Origin: Amphimedon queenslandica
Lineage: Eukaryota; Porifera; Demospongiae; Haplosclerida; Niphatidae
Reading direction: 5' to 3'
DNA length: 47,477 nt
Assembly (NCBI RefSeq): GCF_000090795.2
Contig: NW_003546461.1
Coordinates: 106,937 to 154,413 of the forward strand
The position numbers and the translations under genes were made by a program. This document shows, one piece after another, positions 11,513 through 22,103 of this stretch (positions are counted from its first letter, which is position 1; every line of letters begins with the position of its first letter). The notes under the pieces were generated by a model. It was not told the DNA's origin. It saw only the letters and a program-made list of their open reading frames with translations, and ran no database searches.

Positions 11513-14500
11513 ATGAGTATGGATAAATTCCCTACAAGTACAAGCCCCACCAACCCTTCAGAGAAGCAGCTCCTTTTAGGTAATGTTGATATCAATGTCA
11601 ATGCTAAACCCAATGAACAAGGAGCAAAGTAAGCCTTGGCTTGTCTTCCCTCACTTGAATCCATCCCTTCTTTCCTTTTTTAGTGTTGTTGCTACCTTCT
11701 TTAACTTTGCCAAAGCTAGCATTGGCTCGGGTAGTTTTGCTCTTCCTTTTGCTGTCCTCTCAGCAGGAGTGATAATAGGATCACTTGGTATGATACTCCT
11801 TGGAGTCGTAAGGTAAAATAATATTATGATGCAATAGTTATTAGAAATATAATTATGTTGAAGATAAAGTGGCATTATATACGTGCAATACAGTTAATAT
11901 GTAGAGCTAGTATAAAGGGATTGTTATTCATTAAACTTAACGTAACAAAAATTAAGGAGTTTTTGTTTTTGAAAATTCAATACATTTTTGAATATGATGT
12001 TTGGAAATACAATAAAATTACTAGTATATACAGTATGATTATAATTCTTGGCCCATGCTCTTGGATCCAAATTGATTCTGAAAGCAACCTCTTGATTTTG
12101 TAGATTTTTTTATTTTCATTGATAACGTACGTTACACTATATGCAGTAACCTGATTTCAATCATAACCCAATTATATTAATATGCAACAAAATCTCACCA
12201 TTTTAGTCATGTATGGAGCATCCCATTCAATTTTAGTGACATTACTTGTTAACTGAAAATCCTTAAACTGAGAGTACTACTGGCTAATGTATGTATGACC
12301 ATCACATGCCATACTATAGTACTACAGTAGTACAGTTTCCTATGTATAGTACTAGTATGTACGAGAGCTCCACAAGAGCAAAATGTCCAAGTTGTTGGTA
12401 TATTTAGAGATGAAAACTAAATAGGCTTTGGATTGTTCAATTTCAAGTTTTGATGCTACATGTACATGTGTATGCTACTAATTTTCTTTATGTTAGCCTC
12501 TACACAATGCAGCTGATGTTACAGTGCAGAGACGAAGTGTTTCAAAACCTCACTCCAGAGGAAAAGAAAAACTTCAATTACACCGAACTGGGAAAGAAAG
12601 CTTTTGAGAAGATTCGTATCGAAGGCAAGAATTTGGGGCCAATTGGAAAGTGGGCAGTCGACTTATCAGTACTGGCTTGCAATTTGGGAGTGTGTGCTGG
12701 CTATATGATCTTCATTGCATCTAATCTACGTGTATGTTATATGTAATATATTGTAATATTGGAATATTATTTTATCACTGGGTCTATGTAAGCAGCCTGA
12801 TATCATTGCACTGATAATTTATTTGTTATTAATATTGTCAGTATACCTGTACATGTACATATTATTGCTTCAATTTCCAATGAGTTAACTGCACAGTTAA
12901 ACTGTTAGTGAGTCAGCCTTGAATGATATTTTATTGTCTTGATGCGACTGTTAAATTATTTATTTCTTTTTCTTTAGTGGGCATTCATTTGCTTTGCCTA
13001 TCATCACGAGACTGACAGTGGGACTTGTTTCACTAGTTGGGAGTTGTATGCTATAGTTCTCCCAATACTGATACTCCTCACTTATCTCCCTACATTTAAG
13101 TATCTTGCTTATGCTGCTTACCTTGGAGCCTTCTTTCTTATTGTGGCAATGATTGTAAGTATAGATCTATGTGTGTGTGAACCAGGGTTTCCCACAAAGC
13201 ATGCTAAGCGACCAAACAGCATGCTTTATGAGCTGACAAGCACTATAATACACAGTATATGGCATTTGGGTTAACTTTAAAAATTCATTAAAAATCTAAA
13301 TTTGATCAAAATTAGCTCAAAGTTGGTAGGACATGTATACGCATCAGGAAAAAAAAATATAAAAATAGAGGATTTTTCCTAACCATTTTTGATGAAATTT
13401 GGCTGGATCAAGGTGTTGTTTAGCCTGATTTTTGAGCAACTTAAAAAATTCATGAAAAATGTCAGTTTGATCGGAATCAGCTCAAAGTTGATGCACAACA
13501 TAAGGACCTGTATATGTAATAGAAAAATGTATAAAAATGGGAAATTATCTCCTTATACTTTTGTCAAAATATCCTGTACTATAGTACAGGGTTTTTGGTC
13601 CCAATTTCTGAATAGCTCAAAATAATAAACTTGACAATCTGCTAACAAGGAGCTATGCCAAAATTCCATGGGAAACCCTACTGTACTATATTCACTAATT
13701 ACTGTCCAACATGTACTTACATGTATGGACTATTATTGTTTGTTCTTTTTTAGACTGTCATTTATTATGGGATACGTGATGGTTTTGATTACAGTCCTGT
13801 TCAGTGGGGACCAAGCAGCTGGGAAGGCATTGCCCAATGGTTTGGGCTAACAGCATTTCTCTTTTGCGTTCACAGCATGGTAGATACCATTAATCATTGT
13901 GATGACTCATATTATGTGCGTGTGTTTTGTGTGTAGGTTATTCCATTGCAGAACAGTATGAAGAAGCCTCAATACATGACGTATGTCCTTGATGCTGCTG
14001 CTATTGTTGTGGTTGGTATTAATCTTCCTTTTGCTCTCTATGGCTATTTCATGTTTGGTAAAGATACAAAAGGTAAGTTTTTCTTTACTATATACCCTAA
14101 TATTAGACCAATATTGTAGTATATGCTATAGCTTCCATGACTTTTAAAAGTTGATATCTTATTTCAAGTATTCAAATGATTGTTTTTATCTTTTAGGTTA
14201 TATTTTTGAGAATATTCCTGGCGGAGTTTTTAACGATATTGTTAGAGTTTGTCTCTCTATTGAGTTGACCCTAACATTCCCCATTGTCTTCAAGCCAGCC
14301 TCTGATGTGATGGAGGAAATCATTCAAGGAGTTCTACTGGTACTTGGCTATACAGATCAAATAATTGTATTACTAGTGATTTACTGTTTGTGTTTAGTAT
14401 ATTGCAAAGGCTAAAGGTGTCAATCAGATACTTGAAATGTATGGGAAAAGGGTAAGTGAACTTGGCATTACCATTGTGTGACAAAAATAACCAAAATTAT

Positions 14501-14916
14501 GACATTCTTTTACAGTGATAATTACTATTTTTATGTTATACATGTAGGATCTGAAATGGAAATTTATTCACACAGTGATGGTGTGTGCTGTGAGGACTCT
14601 GTTGGTACTGATTTCTTGGGGTGTGGCTATTGGTATACCACGTTTTGAACTCTGTCTGGCTTTTGTTGGTAGTCTAGCCGCTAGTGTCCTTGCTTTTGTC
14701 CTTCCTCCTCTATTTCATCCTCTCTTGCTCTGGAAGAAGACGCATATGTCTAGAAACATCCTCCACATTTTCATACTGGTCGTTGGAGTCATTGCTACTA
14801 TTCTTGCTACAGGTATCAACTTGTATGAAGCTATAAAGCAACATAGCAGTGGAAATGATTGCAAATCTATACGGGAAGGCTGTGTAGCTAATCATTCGAA
14901 CAATACACTGCACTAA
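11513..14916 (+). CDS. SLC36-like proton-coupled amino-acid transporter
   Basis: Nine exons (11513-11628, 11684-11812, 12497-12731, 12978-13154, 13754-13879, 13937-14072, 14197-14339, 14398-14451, 14548-14916) join in frame to 494 codons, the usual size of the amino acid/auxin permease (AAAP) superfamily. Motifs include the first-helix signature FNFAKASIGSGSFALPFA, an unstructured hydrophilic N-terminus with no signal peptide, and about eleven hydrophobic segments. An extracellular-type loop follows helix 3. The tail after the last helix is short and Cys-containing. The family moves small neutral amino acids with protons across plasma or lysosomal membranes; substrate and membrane are not decidable here. 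In exon 1 the donor after GGAGCAAA was chosen because it gives phase 2, as exon 2 requires; the earlier GTAATG does not fit. Intron 4 carries a tandem-monomer repeat element. Confidence 0.9.
13181..13680. repeat. Tandem-monomer element in SLC36-like intron 4
   Basis: Same orientation as the element at 3731-4395. It starts CAGGGTTTCCCACAAAGCAT and ends CCATGGGAAACCCT, giving clear terminal inverted repeats. It holds two monomers, with ATGTATACGCATCAG near 13330 and GACCTGTATATGTAATAG near 13504, about 172 bp apart. Confidence 0.8.
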
Positions 14917-14998
14917 TAACTGATATGATATAATGCATTGCTATACTGTGCTGTACTGATGCTGTGTATTTCCATCTTTATTATTTTGCTAATTACTG

Positions 14999-15311
14999 TA
15001 CTCGCCCCAATTAACGCTCCCTCCTAATTATCGCACCTCTATACATGGCTTCCACAATAAAAACTCACAATAAAAACTTTCTATTGAGTCCACCTCCTGG
15101 TCAAGATAATAATTTTTAGAGGTGCTTTGTTATTAGAAAGTCCCCATTACAGGTGTATTATGTACTTTGCTATGCAGCTTTCTAAACAAGCACCTCCTGG
15201 AGCATTTCATCATGCATTGTTAATGTTCCATTATTGTTCCTATCCAAACAATGCACCACCTGAGACATGTAATTATTTATCGAGAGGGCCGTTAATAGGG
15301 GCGAGTGCGAA
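14999..15311. repeat. MITE with ACTCGCCCC ends between SLC36-like gene and GPCR
   Basis: The left end reads TACTCGCCCCAATTAACGCT. The complement of the right end reads CACTCGCCCCTATTAACGGC, and the match continues imperfectly for about 35 bp. It ends about 47 bp before the GPCR start codon. The rest of the 14917-15358 spacer shows no gene. Confidence 0.75.
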
Positions 15312-15358
15312 AGTATTATATATTTGAGTAAAAATTTTGTTACCTCCAGAGGTGAGAG

Positions 15359-18244
15359 ATGAAGGTAGACTCGTTCATCTTCTTTGGCTTGCTCTTTTTG
15401 TTTTATCAATCCCCCATCCTCTTGGCCGAAAGTAATACTGAGTATGTCAATAGTGGTGGGGATGTGTATCTTGCTGGTCTGTTCCCGGTTCATGCTAACC
15501 CGGGGAGCTCTGTAAGGTGTGGAAAGATACTTGATCTTGGAGTCCAGCGACTAGAGGCCATGGTGCATGCTGTCGAACTAGTTAACAACGACACTGAACT
15601 CCTTCCAGGTATACAGCTAGGATTCTCCATTAAGGACACTTGTATTAACAGTAACTATGCACTGGAGCAGTCACTGAGCTATGTCACCAGTGACATTCAT
15701 TTTGACACCGGAAATGGCACGACTTTGAGAGGTGTTTCTGGTGTCATTGGTGCTGCATCAAGCTCAGTCTCTATTGCTGTTGCAAGTTTATTCCGACTCT
15801 TTGATCTCCCACAGATAAGTTATGCATCCACAGCTAGGTTCCTAAGTGATAAAACAAGGTTTGATTATTTCCTACGCACCATCCCTCCCGACCTATTCCA
15901 GGCTCAAGTGATGGTTGATATTGTTGTGAATTACAACTGGTCTTATGTCATTGCCATAGGTACTGATGATACGTACGGTCAAGAGGGAATCAAAGCATTC
16001 ACTGAGGAACTGGGAAATTCTGTTTCAAGCACTAATAAGACTTTCAGTGTAGCTACTACCATAAAGTTGCAAGTCACAGCTACTGAGGAGGATTACGATG
16101 CAGCTGTAGTGCGTATGAATGATGAGTGGATAAGGAACTCTACTGTGGTAGTCCTGTTTGGACAGTTAGCCACAGCAGAGGGTGTTTTGAGAGCTGTGTC
16201 TAGATATGCGAACCACAGGCTAATGAATTTTATAGTGAGCGATGCCGTAGGGGATCAGCTGCCCAGCCAGTATCGCAGTATGGGCCATAGCATGATCAGT
16301 GTATTACCACGCTATTATGAGAGCCAGAGCTTTAATGAGTATTTTACTTCATTACTCCCCAGTAATAATCCTAATCCTTGGTTCAAGGAGTACTGGAGTG
16401 CTTTATTCAATTGCTCATTTGCTGCTAATAGCACACAGCAATGTAACCCAGAAAAAGAAAGGAGCACGTTAATCAGTCGCTACAAACAAAACAGCAAAGT
16501 GCCTTTTGTCATTGATGCAGTGTATGCGTTTGCACACGCACTGCAGAATCTGATGCTAAATGTCTGTGGAGAGATCAAGCTATGCGACAGGATCATATCG
16601 TACAGGGACCATGGTGTCATAATCAATGGGGAGCTGCTCCTTCAGTATATCAAAAATGTATCGTTTCATGGAGTCTCTTCAGAGATTACTTTTGACAGTA
16701 GTGGTGATGTGCATGGCTGGTACTGGATCAAGAACCTTCAAAGGAAACCTAATACCGTAAACGAGTTTTGGTTTCTACCAGTCGGTAGTTGGAATGGAGG
16801 AACTCTGAACTTAACTGATGATATAGAGTGGGCCACTGATAAAGTCCCAGTGTCTATATGCAGCACTGACTGCACATCAGGTCAGTTTCCTCAGAGGGTT
16901 GAAGGCCAGGCTTCAGCTTGTTGGATATGTGTGGAGTGTCCACGCAAGAATGAAGTAAGTACTGGAAAGAAGTGTACAGTCTGTCCAAAGGGTTTCTCAC
17001 CGAATCCTGATAAAGATAACTGCGATGTTAATCCACTTGTGTACCTGCGTTGGGGCCATTTCTTCTCTATAATTATCCTACTACTGACTCTAGGTGGTTT
17101 GATTGTTACCTCTATAACTGGGATTGTCTTTATTGTTAATTACAATCACAGTACTGTCAAAGCCTCCAGTCGTGAGTTAAGCACTGTCCTTCTAATTGGA
17201 CTAATCTTATGCTATCTGCTGCCATTCTTTTCAATTGGTGAGCCAATAGCTGTCACATGCGGTATAAGAAGGTTTGGCTTTGGTTTCTCCTTCTCCCTCT
17301 GCTATGCGGCACTATTGGTAAAGGTGAACCGGATACATAGGATCTTTAACAGGCAGCGTACATCAGGCCAACGTCCTCCACTCATTAGCCCACACAGTCA
17401 ACTACTCTTCACTGGTCTCCTGGTCCTCATACAAGTCATACTCTCAGCTTCATGGCTTATAGTCCAGATCCCTGGTAGAAAGTTTGTCTATTATGAAAAC
17501 ACTACCGAAGTGACATGCAAAGCCACGGCTTATTTTGGTTTTGTCATCTCCCTGGGTTACAACTTTCTCCTCCTCATCATATCCACTTATTATGCCTTTC
17601 GCACTCGTAAGATACCCCAAAACTTCAACGAAGCAAGGTTCATCAACCTGACACTGTACAGCATCATTATAATTTGGCTAGCCTTCGTTCCTGCGACTGT
17701 TGGCATCTCACAACTGGGGACGGTGTATGAAACCGGAGCACAAGTTTTTGCTATAGTACTAAGTGCTACAGCTACACTCTGCTGCATTTTCTTTAGCAAG
17801 TTGTACTTCATGTTTAGTTCAAAGAGAAAAGAAGGTAGAGAAGCATTTTTAATGAGAGTAACATGTTTATACTGTATGCCATAGGTAATGAATATCAAGC
17901 TGGAAACAATGACAGAAGGTTTTCAACTATGCAAGGAGGTAAGACCTAGCTAATATGGGAAGTGATAACCAATATTATAATTCTGTTAATTGTACTTCCA
18001 CTTTACACAGAGAATCGAATCAACATATTCATAACACCACCAACAGGTACGTGCATCCCAGTCCATTGTTATTTTTAGTATCATAATTATCATTGCAGGA
18101 CAAAGGTCTACTGGGAATGCATCTAATCTCAGTCCCAATCTCAGTCCTAATCTCACTCCTAATATTTCCCCTAATATTTCCCCTAATGTTTCCCCTAATG
18201 TTTCTCCAAATGTTTCACCAAAAGCCTCACCTAAGAAGAAATAA
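15359..18244 (+). CDS. Metabotropic glutamate receptor-like class C GPCR
   Basis: Four exons (15359-17834, 17885-17938, 18011-18046, 18099-18244) give 903 codons; one giant exon codes almost the whole receptor. It has a signal peptide (about 1-24) and a Venus-flytrap ligand domain (about 30-500). A Cys-rich NCD3G linker (CSTDCTSGQFPQ to CTVCPKGFSPNP) and seven TM segments (about 565-820) follow. Aligned from memory to mGluR1, the amino-acid-binding residues are kept: S135, T158 (in SYASTA), D178, Y206, D295 and K380 (in SKVPFV), matching S165, T188, D208, Y236, D318 and K409. Glutamate is therefore the likely ligand. Reading through the first donor gives a shorter 841-residue form ending CLYCMP. 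The spliced tail is built of eight N-[LIV]-[ST]-P repeats. The start is favoured by the immediate signal peptide. Confidence 0.93.
18129..18226 (+). repeat. In-frame 12-bp tandem repeat in the GPCR tail
   Basis: About eight copies of a 12-base unit of the form AAT-NTN-TCN-CCN encode NLSP, NLSP, NLTP, NISP, NISP, NVSP, NVSP, NVSP, then KASP and a lysine end. Synonymous third-base variation between units shows it is not a fresh slippage product. Confidence 0.85.
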
Positions 18245-18245
18245 A
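18240..18245 (+). terminator. AATAAA overlapping the GPCR stop codon
   Basis: The last codons read AAG AAG AAA TAA AG, so AATAAA spans the final Lys codon, the stop and the next base. If used, the 3'UTR would be only about 10-30 bases. No other AATAAA was noted close downstream. Confidence 0.4.
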
Positions 18246-18631
18246 GTTTATCAACTCAACAGTAACAATTCATTGTGTATTTATCACTTGCAAAAATGTA
18301 TGTGTGATCATTATATGCCTTAGCCTTTAGTAATAATTATTGGAATGTGTATTTAGATACTAATAGATGTTGAATCACTTGATATGATAATCGAGCAAGT
18401 GTTATAATAGCTTCCACCACTATAGCTACATAGGTCAAAGATATTCATAGAAAAATGTTATGAACAAAAATAACAATCAATCAATATGTAACAACATGGC
18501 ATGGAAAAGTAATGATTCATTCACACGCAAATAGAGAGACACTATGCATGTACTGACAAACAAACAATGCAGTGAATGCACGCAAAAATAAATACAGACA
18601 AAGTCATCATGAAAATAAAACTAACACAAGT
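18245..18631. other. Tail-to-tail spacer GPCR / SLC35F
   Basis: 387 bp between convergent stop codons. AT-rich; no gene, tRNA or inverted repeat was seen. It must hold both 3' ends. Confidence 0.5.
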
Positions 18632-21312
18632 TTAATCGTGCGGGCCAGGGTAGTGTCCATTGACTCCATTTGCTTCATTTTTTACAGTCAATAAATGTCC
18701 GTTGTCTTTCGAAGTCCGTCTGTCGCTCTCTTTATCCTTCATGAGCCTTTGCTTATAACTAGATTGTTGTTTTCGAGATGGTAACTCCAGTTTGCTTTGA
18801 GCTGGTTGTGCAGGCTTTGCCGTTGCTCCTCCTCCTGTTGATCTCTTTGGACTGTAAGAGTAGGACATTGATTGTGAGTAGTGAGTTGAATAGCTTCTTC
18901 CAGAGAGCTCAGCTTCTAGTGGTCCCCTTACTAACATAGCCCGTCTCTCACTTGGGTCACTCGGGGGGTGACTCCCTATCAAATTTCTAGTAACACGACT
19001 CCCCACTAGCTCCGCTCTGTGGTCTGATCCGCTTCTTCTTAGTTTCATTTCCTTAAATCGAGTCTTGAGGTCTTTGAGGGCTACCTTTGGCTTTGCAACC
19101 GGTGGAGGTTTGAGGTTAAATATAAACACACCGACAATAATAATGATGAATGATAGTATGTACAACAGTGAGAACTACAAAGTAAAGAATAATAATGATA
19201 ATGATTTATGATTCTGTAATCAAGTGTGGCACGTACATGAAATTTGAATAGGAAGATACCAAAGACAAGAGTGAAGATATCAGATGTTAGGAGAGAGAGA
19301 TTGACAACCACAGCACCTGATGCCTTCATGACAAAAGGCATCAGTGTATAGAAGAGAACCAAACACACAACAAACACTATGAGATTAGTGATACTAGAGC
19401 TGTCCCATGCTACAGAGGCCAGTGATATTCTTTCAATAAAGCACCTAGCAAAAAACCGAATTAATGCAATTAAAGTGTTTGTTATTATACAGCTAGTCAA
19501 TATCAACCAGTAACATAGACAATACTTTCTAACAATAGTGTTATCAATTCAATGAAGAGTTCAATAATAAATCATACACATACAAATAATGATGATAATA
19601 CTATTGAGAGGACTGTAGTTCTCTATTACTATTATCAAATAAAAGATGCCAACTGTGAAAATTGACAACAATTCAAAAGGACAATATCTGTATGGTTTCA
19701 TCATGTAGGCATGTAGTGTCACTCATTCAACCCAAACACTCACTGACAACACTGTCATAAAACAAACACATACCATACATGATTTCTATGCACACAATTA
19801 GAGTTTAGAGTATATGTACATGTAAAGTGTGTAGCACATTTATTTCTGGCTATACTCACAATTGTATTCCACTGACAAATGATCCTATGAATCCAATAAA
19901 GCCAAGCCACTCCAAGACTGAATGGTTCTTAACAAGATACTCTTGAGATACATTACTAACAGCATACAGCACTGAGCCAAATATGCACAATAGATCACCA
20001 AGCAATGGATTAGAACCTAGAAAGGAAAAAGATTACTATACAACAAAATTCGATTATAGAGCTTAAAACTATCACTACAACTATAATGTTTAGAGTTTAT
20101 GAAATGTGAATTCATTAAAAATAATCTCCAGTTGCAGTTGCATCATTCAGTAATCGGATGATTATGTCATTCATTCCCCACATGACAATACTAGACACTA
20201 TATACAGTCATCATGAATACTAGTATAAATGCAATTACACAAGACTAAAATGAAAATCAAATGTCACACTTGACAATATCAAATTTTCATAACATGAAGT
20301 GGGACTCTGGAATCAACAATAGCATAAATATGTTAGATAAACAAAAACTATTTAATAAGTTGGCAGCATGCTTGGGTGCCTGGCAAAGCTTATTTACAAA
20401 TCCTCTTAATCCTCCAGTTACAGCTAATTGTAATGTACTCATATTGTAGAAATAATGTGTGCGTGTGTGTGATCAGGCTATGCTGTACCTTTGTTGCCTT
20501 CTTTTGTTGTTGAGAGATCAGCTAATACAAGTGATATGATACCAATCAGACACATGGCAACACCCATCAAATGAATTATCAAATATCGGACCCTTAGAAA
20601 CACAAATGAAAGAATGAGAACTGTAACAATTGTAAAACTATCTAAAAGCTGAAAGAGAGGGAGGGAGAGGGAGAGATGTAGATAAACATAATGATAATGT
20701 CAATGATACTAAATAGGGTATTGTACATGTACATAATGTATAGACATGAACATGCATACCACACATTCAAATGTACACAGCAAAGAGCTCATAGCTAGAG
20801 TTTGAACTTTCCTTTCTTAAAAACACACTCCTACCTGTATACTGGTCAATGTGGTGTATTTGTATGCCAATACAACCAGGTAGTTAGCCTCCACATCAAT
20901 GAGGCCCAATATAATATACCGCCACCAGTTCTCCTTCAATACATCCAAGAAATCCCTCTTCATTACAAGGACTGGGAAAAAGAGAACAGCCATTACTAAA
21001 TAGACTAGGAATAACTGGGTAGTTGGGACAGCAATCCCATAGAAATCCTCCAAGGCTTGGCTGGTGACGCCAGTACCACAGAGGAGGCAGGAGAGGACCT
21101 GACCACCGAATAAAGCAAACAAGAGATGCCTGGAAAGGAGTGATGGTATTGTGAATTGTTCATAAACCTCACCTGTAGGATTTGAAGTAAGTGTATATTC
21201 GTCTGAGAACTGCCCCAATGCACTTGTAGCAGCCACTGCAGCAGCCATCAGTCGGAGAAGGGTCGGGATCTCTGAGGAATGGACGGGACTCTTCTTCTAC
21301 TGTGGTAGCCAT
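18632..21312 (-). CDS. SLC35F: SLC35F1/F2-type solute carrier
   Basis: Six exons (21173-21312, 20835-21129, 20489-20648, 19860-20016, 19237-19444, 18632-19174) give 500 codons, starting MATTVEEESRPFLRD. The family signature DVEANYLVVLAYKYTTLTS and the following LLDSFTIV are very like human SLC35F1/F2, a ten-TM drug/metabolite transporter fold. The N-terminus has a Cys-rich GCCSGCYKC segment before TM1. The C-terminus is a long polar cytoplasmic tail (about 130 residues, Ser/Arg/Lys rich, ending PGPHD). The transported substrate is not reliably known for this branch. Intron 1 is only 43 bp and has no stop in the frame that enters exon 2. A retained-intron transcript starting at 21248 would therefore encode a different N-terminus, MAAAVAATSALG. 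I prefer the spliced model because its N-terminus runs straight into TM1. Confidence 0.88.
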
Positions 21313-21446
21313 ATTGACTCATTCTTCATCCAATTAATAATTAGATTTTATTGTTATTGTAATTTTGTTTTCATTGATTCTGGGTGGAGCATAGCTTTTA
21401 AGACTAAGTAGGCGTGTCTAAAATAGACCACACCTTTTCATTAAAG
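21313..21446. promoter_or_regulatory. Bidirectional promoter region SLC35F / PI4KA
   Basis: 134 bp separate the two divergent start codons (21312 minus, 21447 plus). No TATA box was noticed. The compact head-to-head arrangement implies a shared bidirectional promoter. Confidence 0.6.
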
Positions 21447-22069
21447 ATGGCGACTTGGTCCCAACCGATTGGTTTTCACCAGTCTTGCTTAAACGAGCTC
21501 GCTCGCTCTCTGAGTCAAGTCAACAAGGCAGTAAAGGAAAAGGTAAGTGTTCTGTGATACATTGAGTTATCTGTTTACATATCTTATATCAGGAGACACT
21601 GCTTCTTTCTCATTGTCCTTCCTTGGGTCAGTCAGGGCCTGTTCTTCACTCTAGAGGTCTTAATGCTGTTGTTTCGCTAGGTCTGTATGCTCTACTAGAA
21701 GACAAAAATGGAGTATGTGCAACGTATAATGGCATTCACTCATTACGTAGTAACGATGCTCTGCTTGACTAAGTTCCAACATTTGTGTATCTAGAAAAAT
21801 AATTGGGTCTGGTTATATATCGATGCGTTTTATTTATTGTAGGATCCATTGTAGTAAAATTTATAATTTAAACTTAATAAATCTTTATTTATAGTCTTAT
21901 TTGTGTACATGTAATTTCCACCTGATTTAAAGTTGATGTAAATTCTTTCTTTCCCTCACTTCCTCTCTAGTGCTCAGTTAATGCAGTAAATTATCTCATT
22001 AAGTTGTTGAAATATCTTCCCAAAGCTTCTTGGACACAATACATTAGACAAGAAGGTAATTAAAGTTAC

Positions 22070-22103
<34 letters not shown>

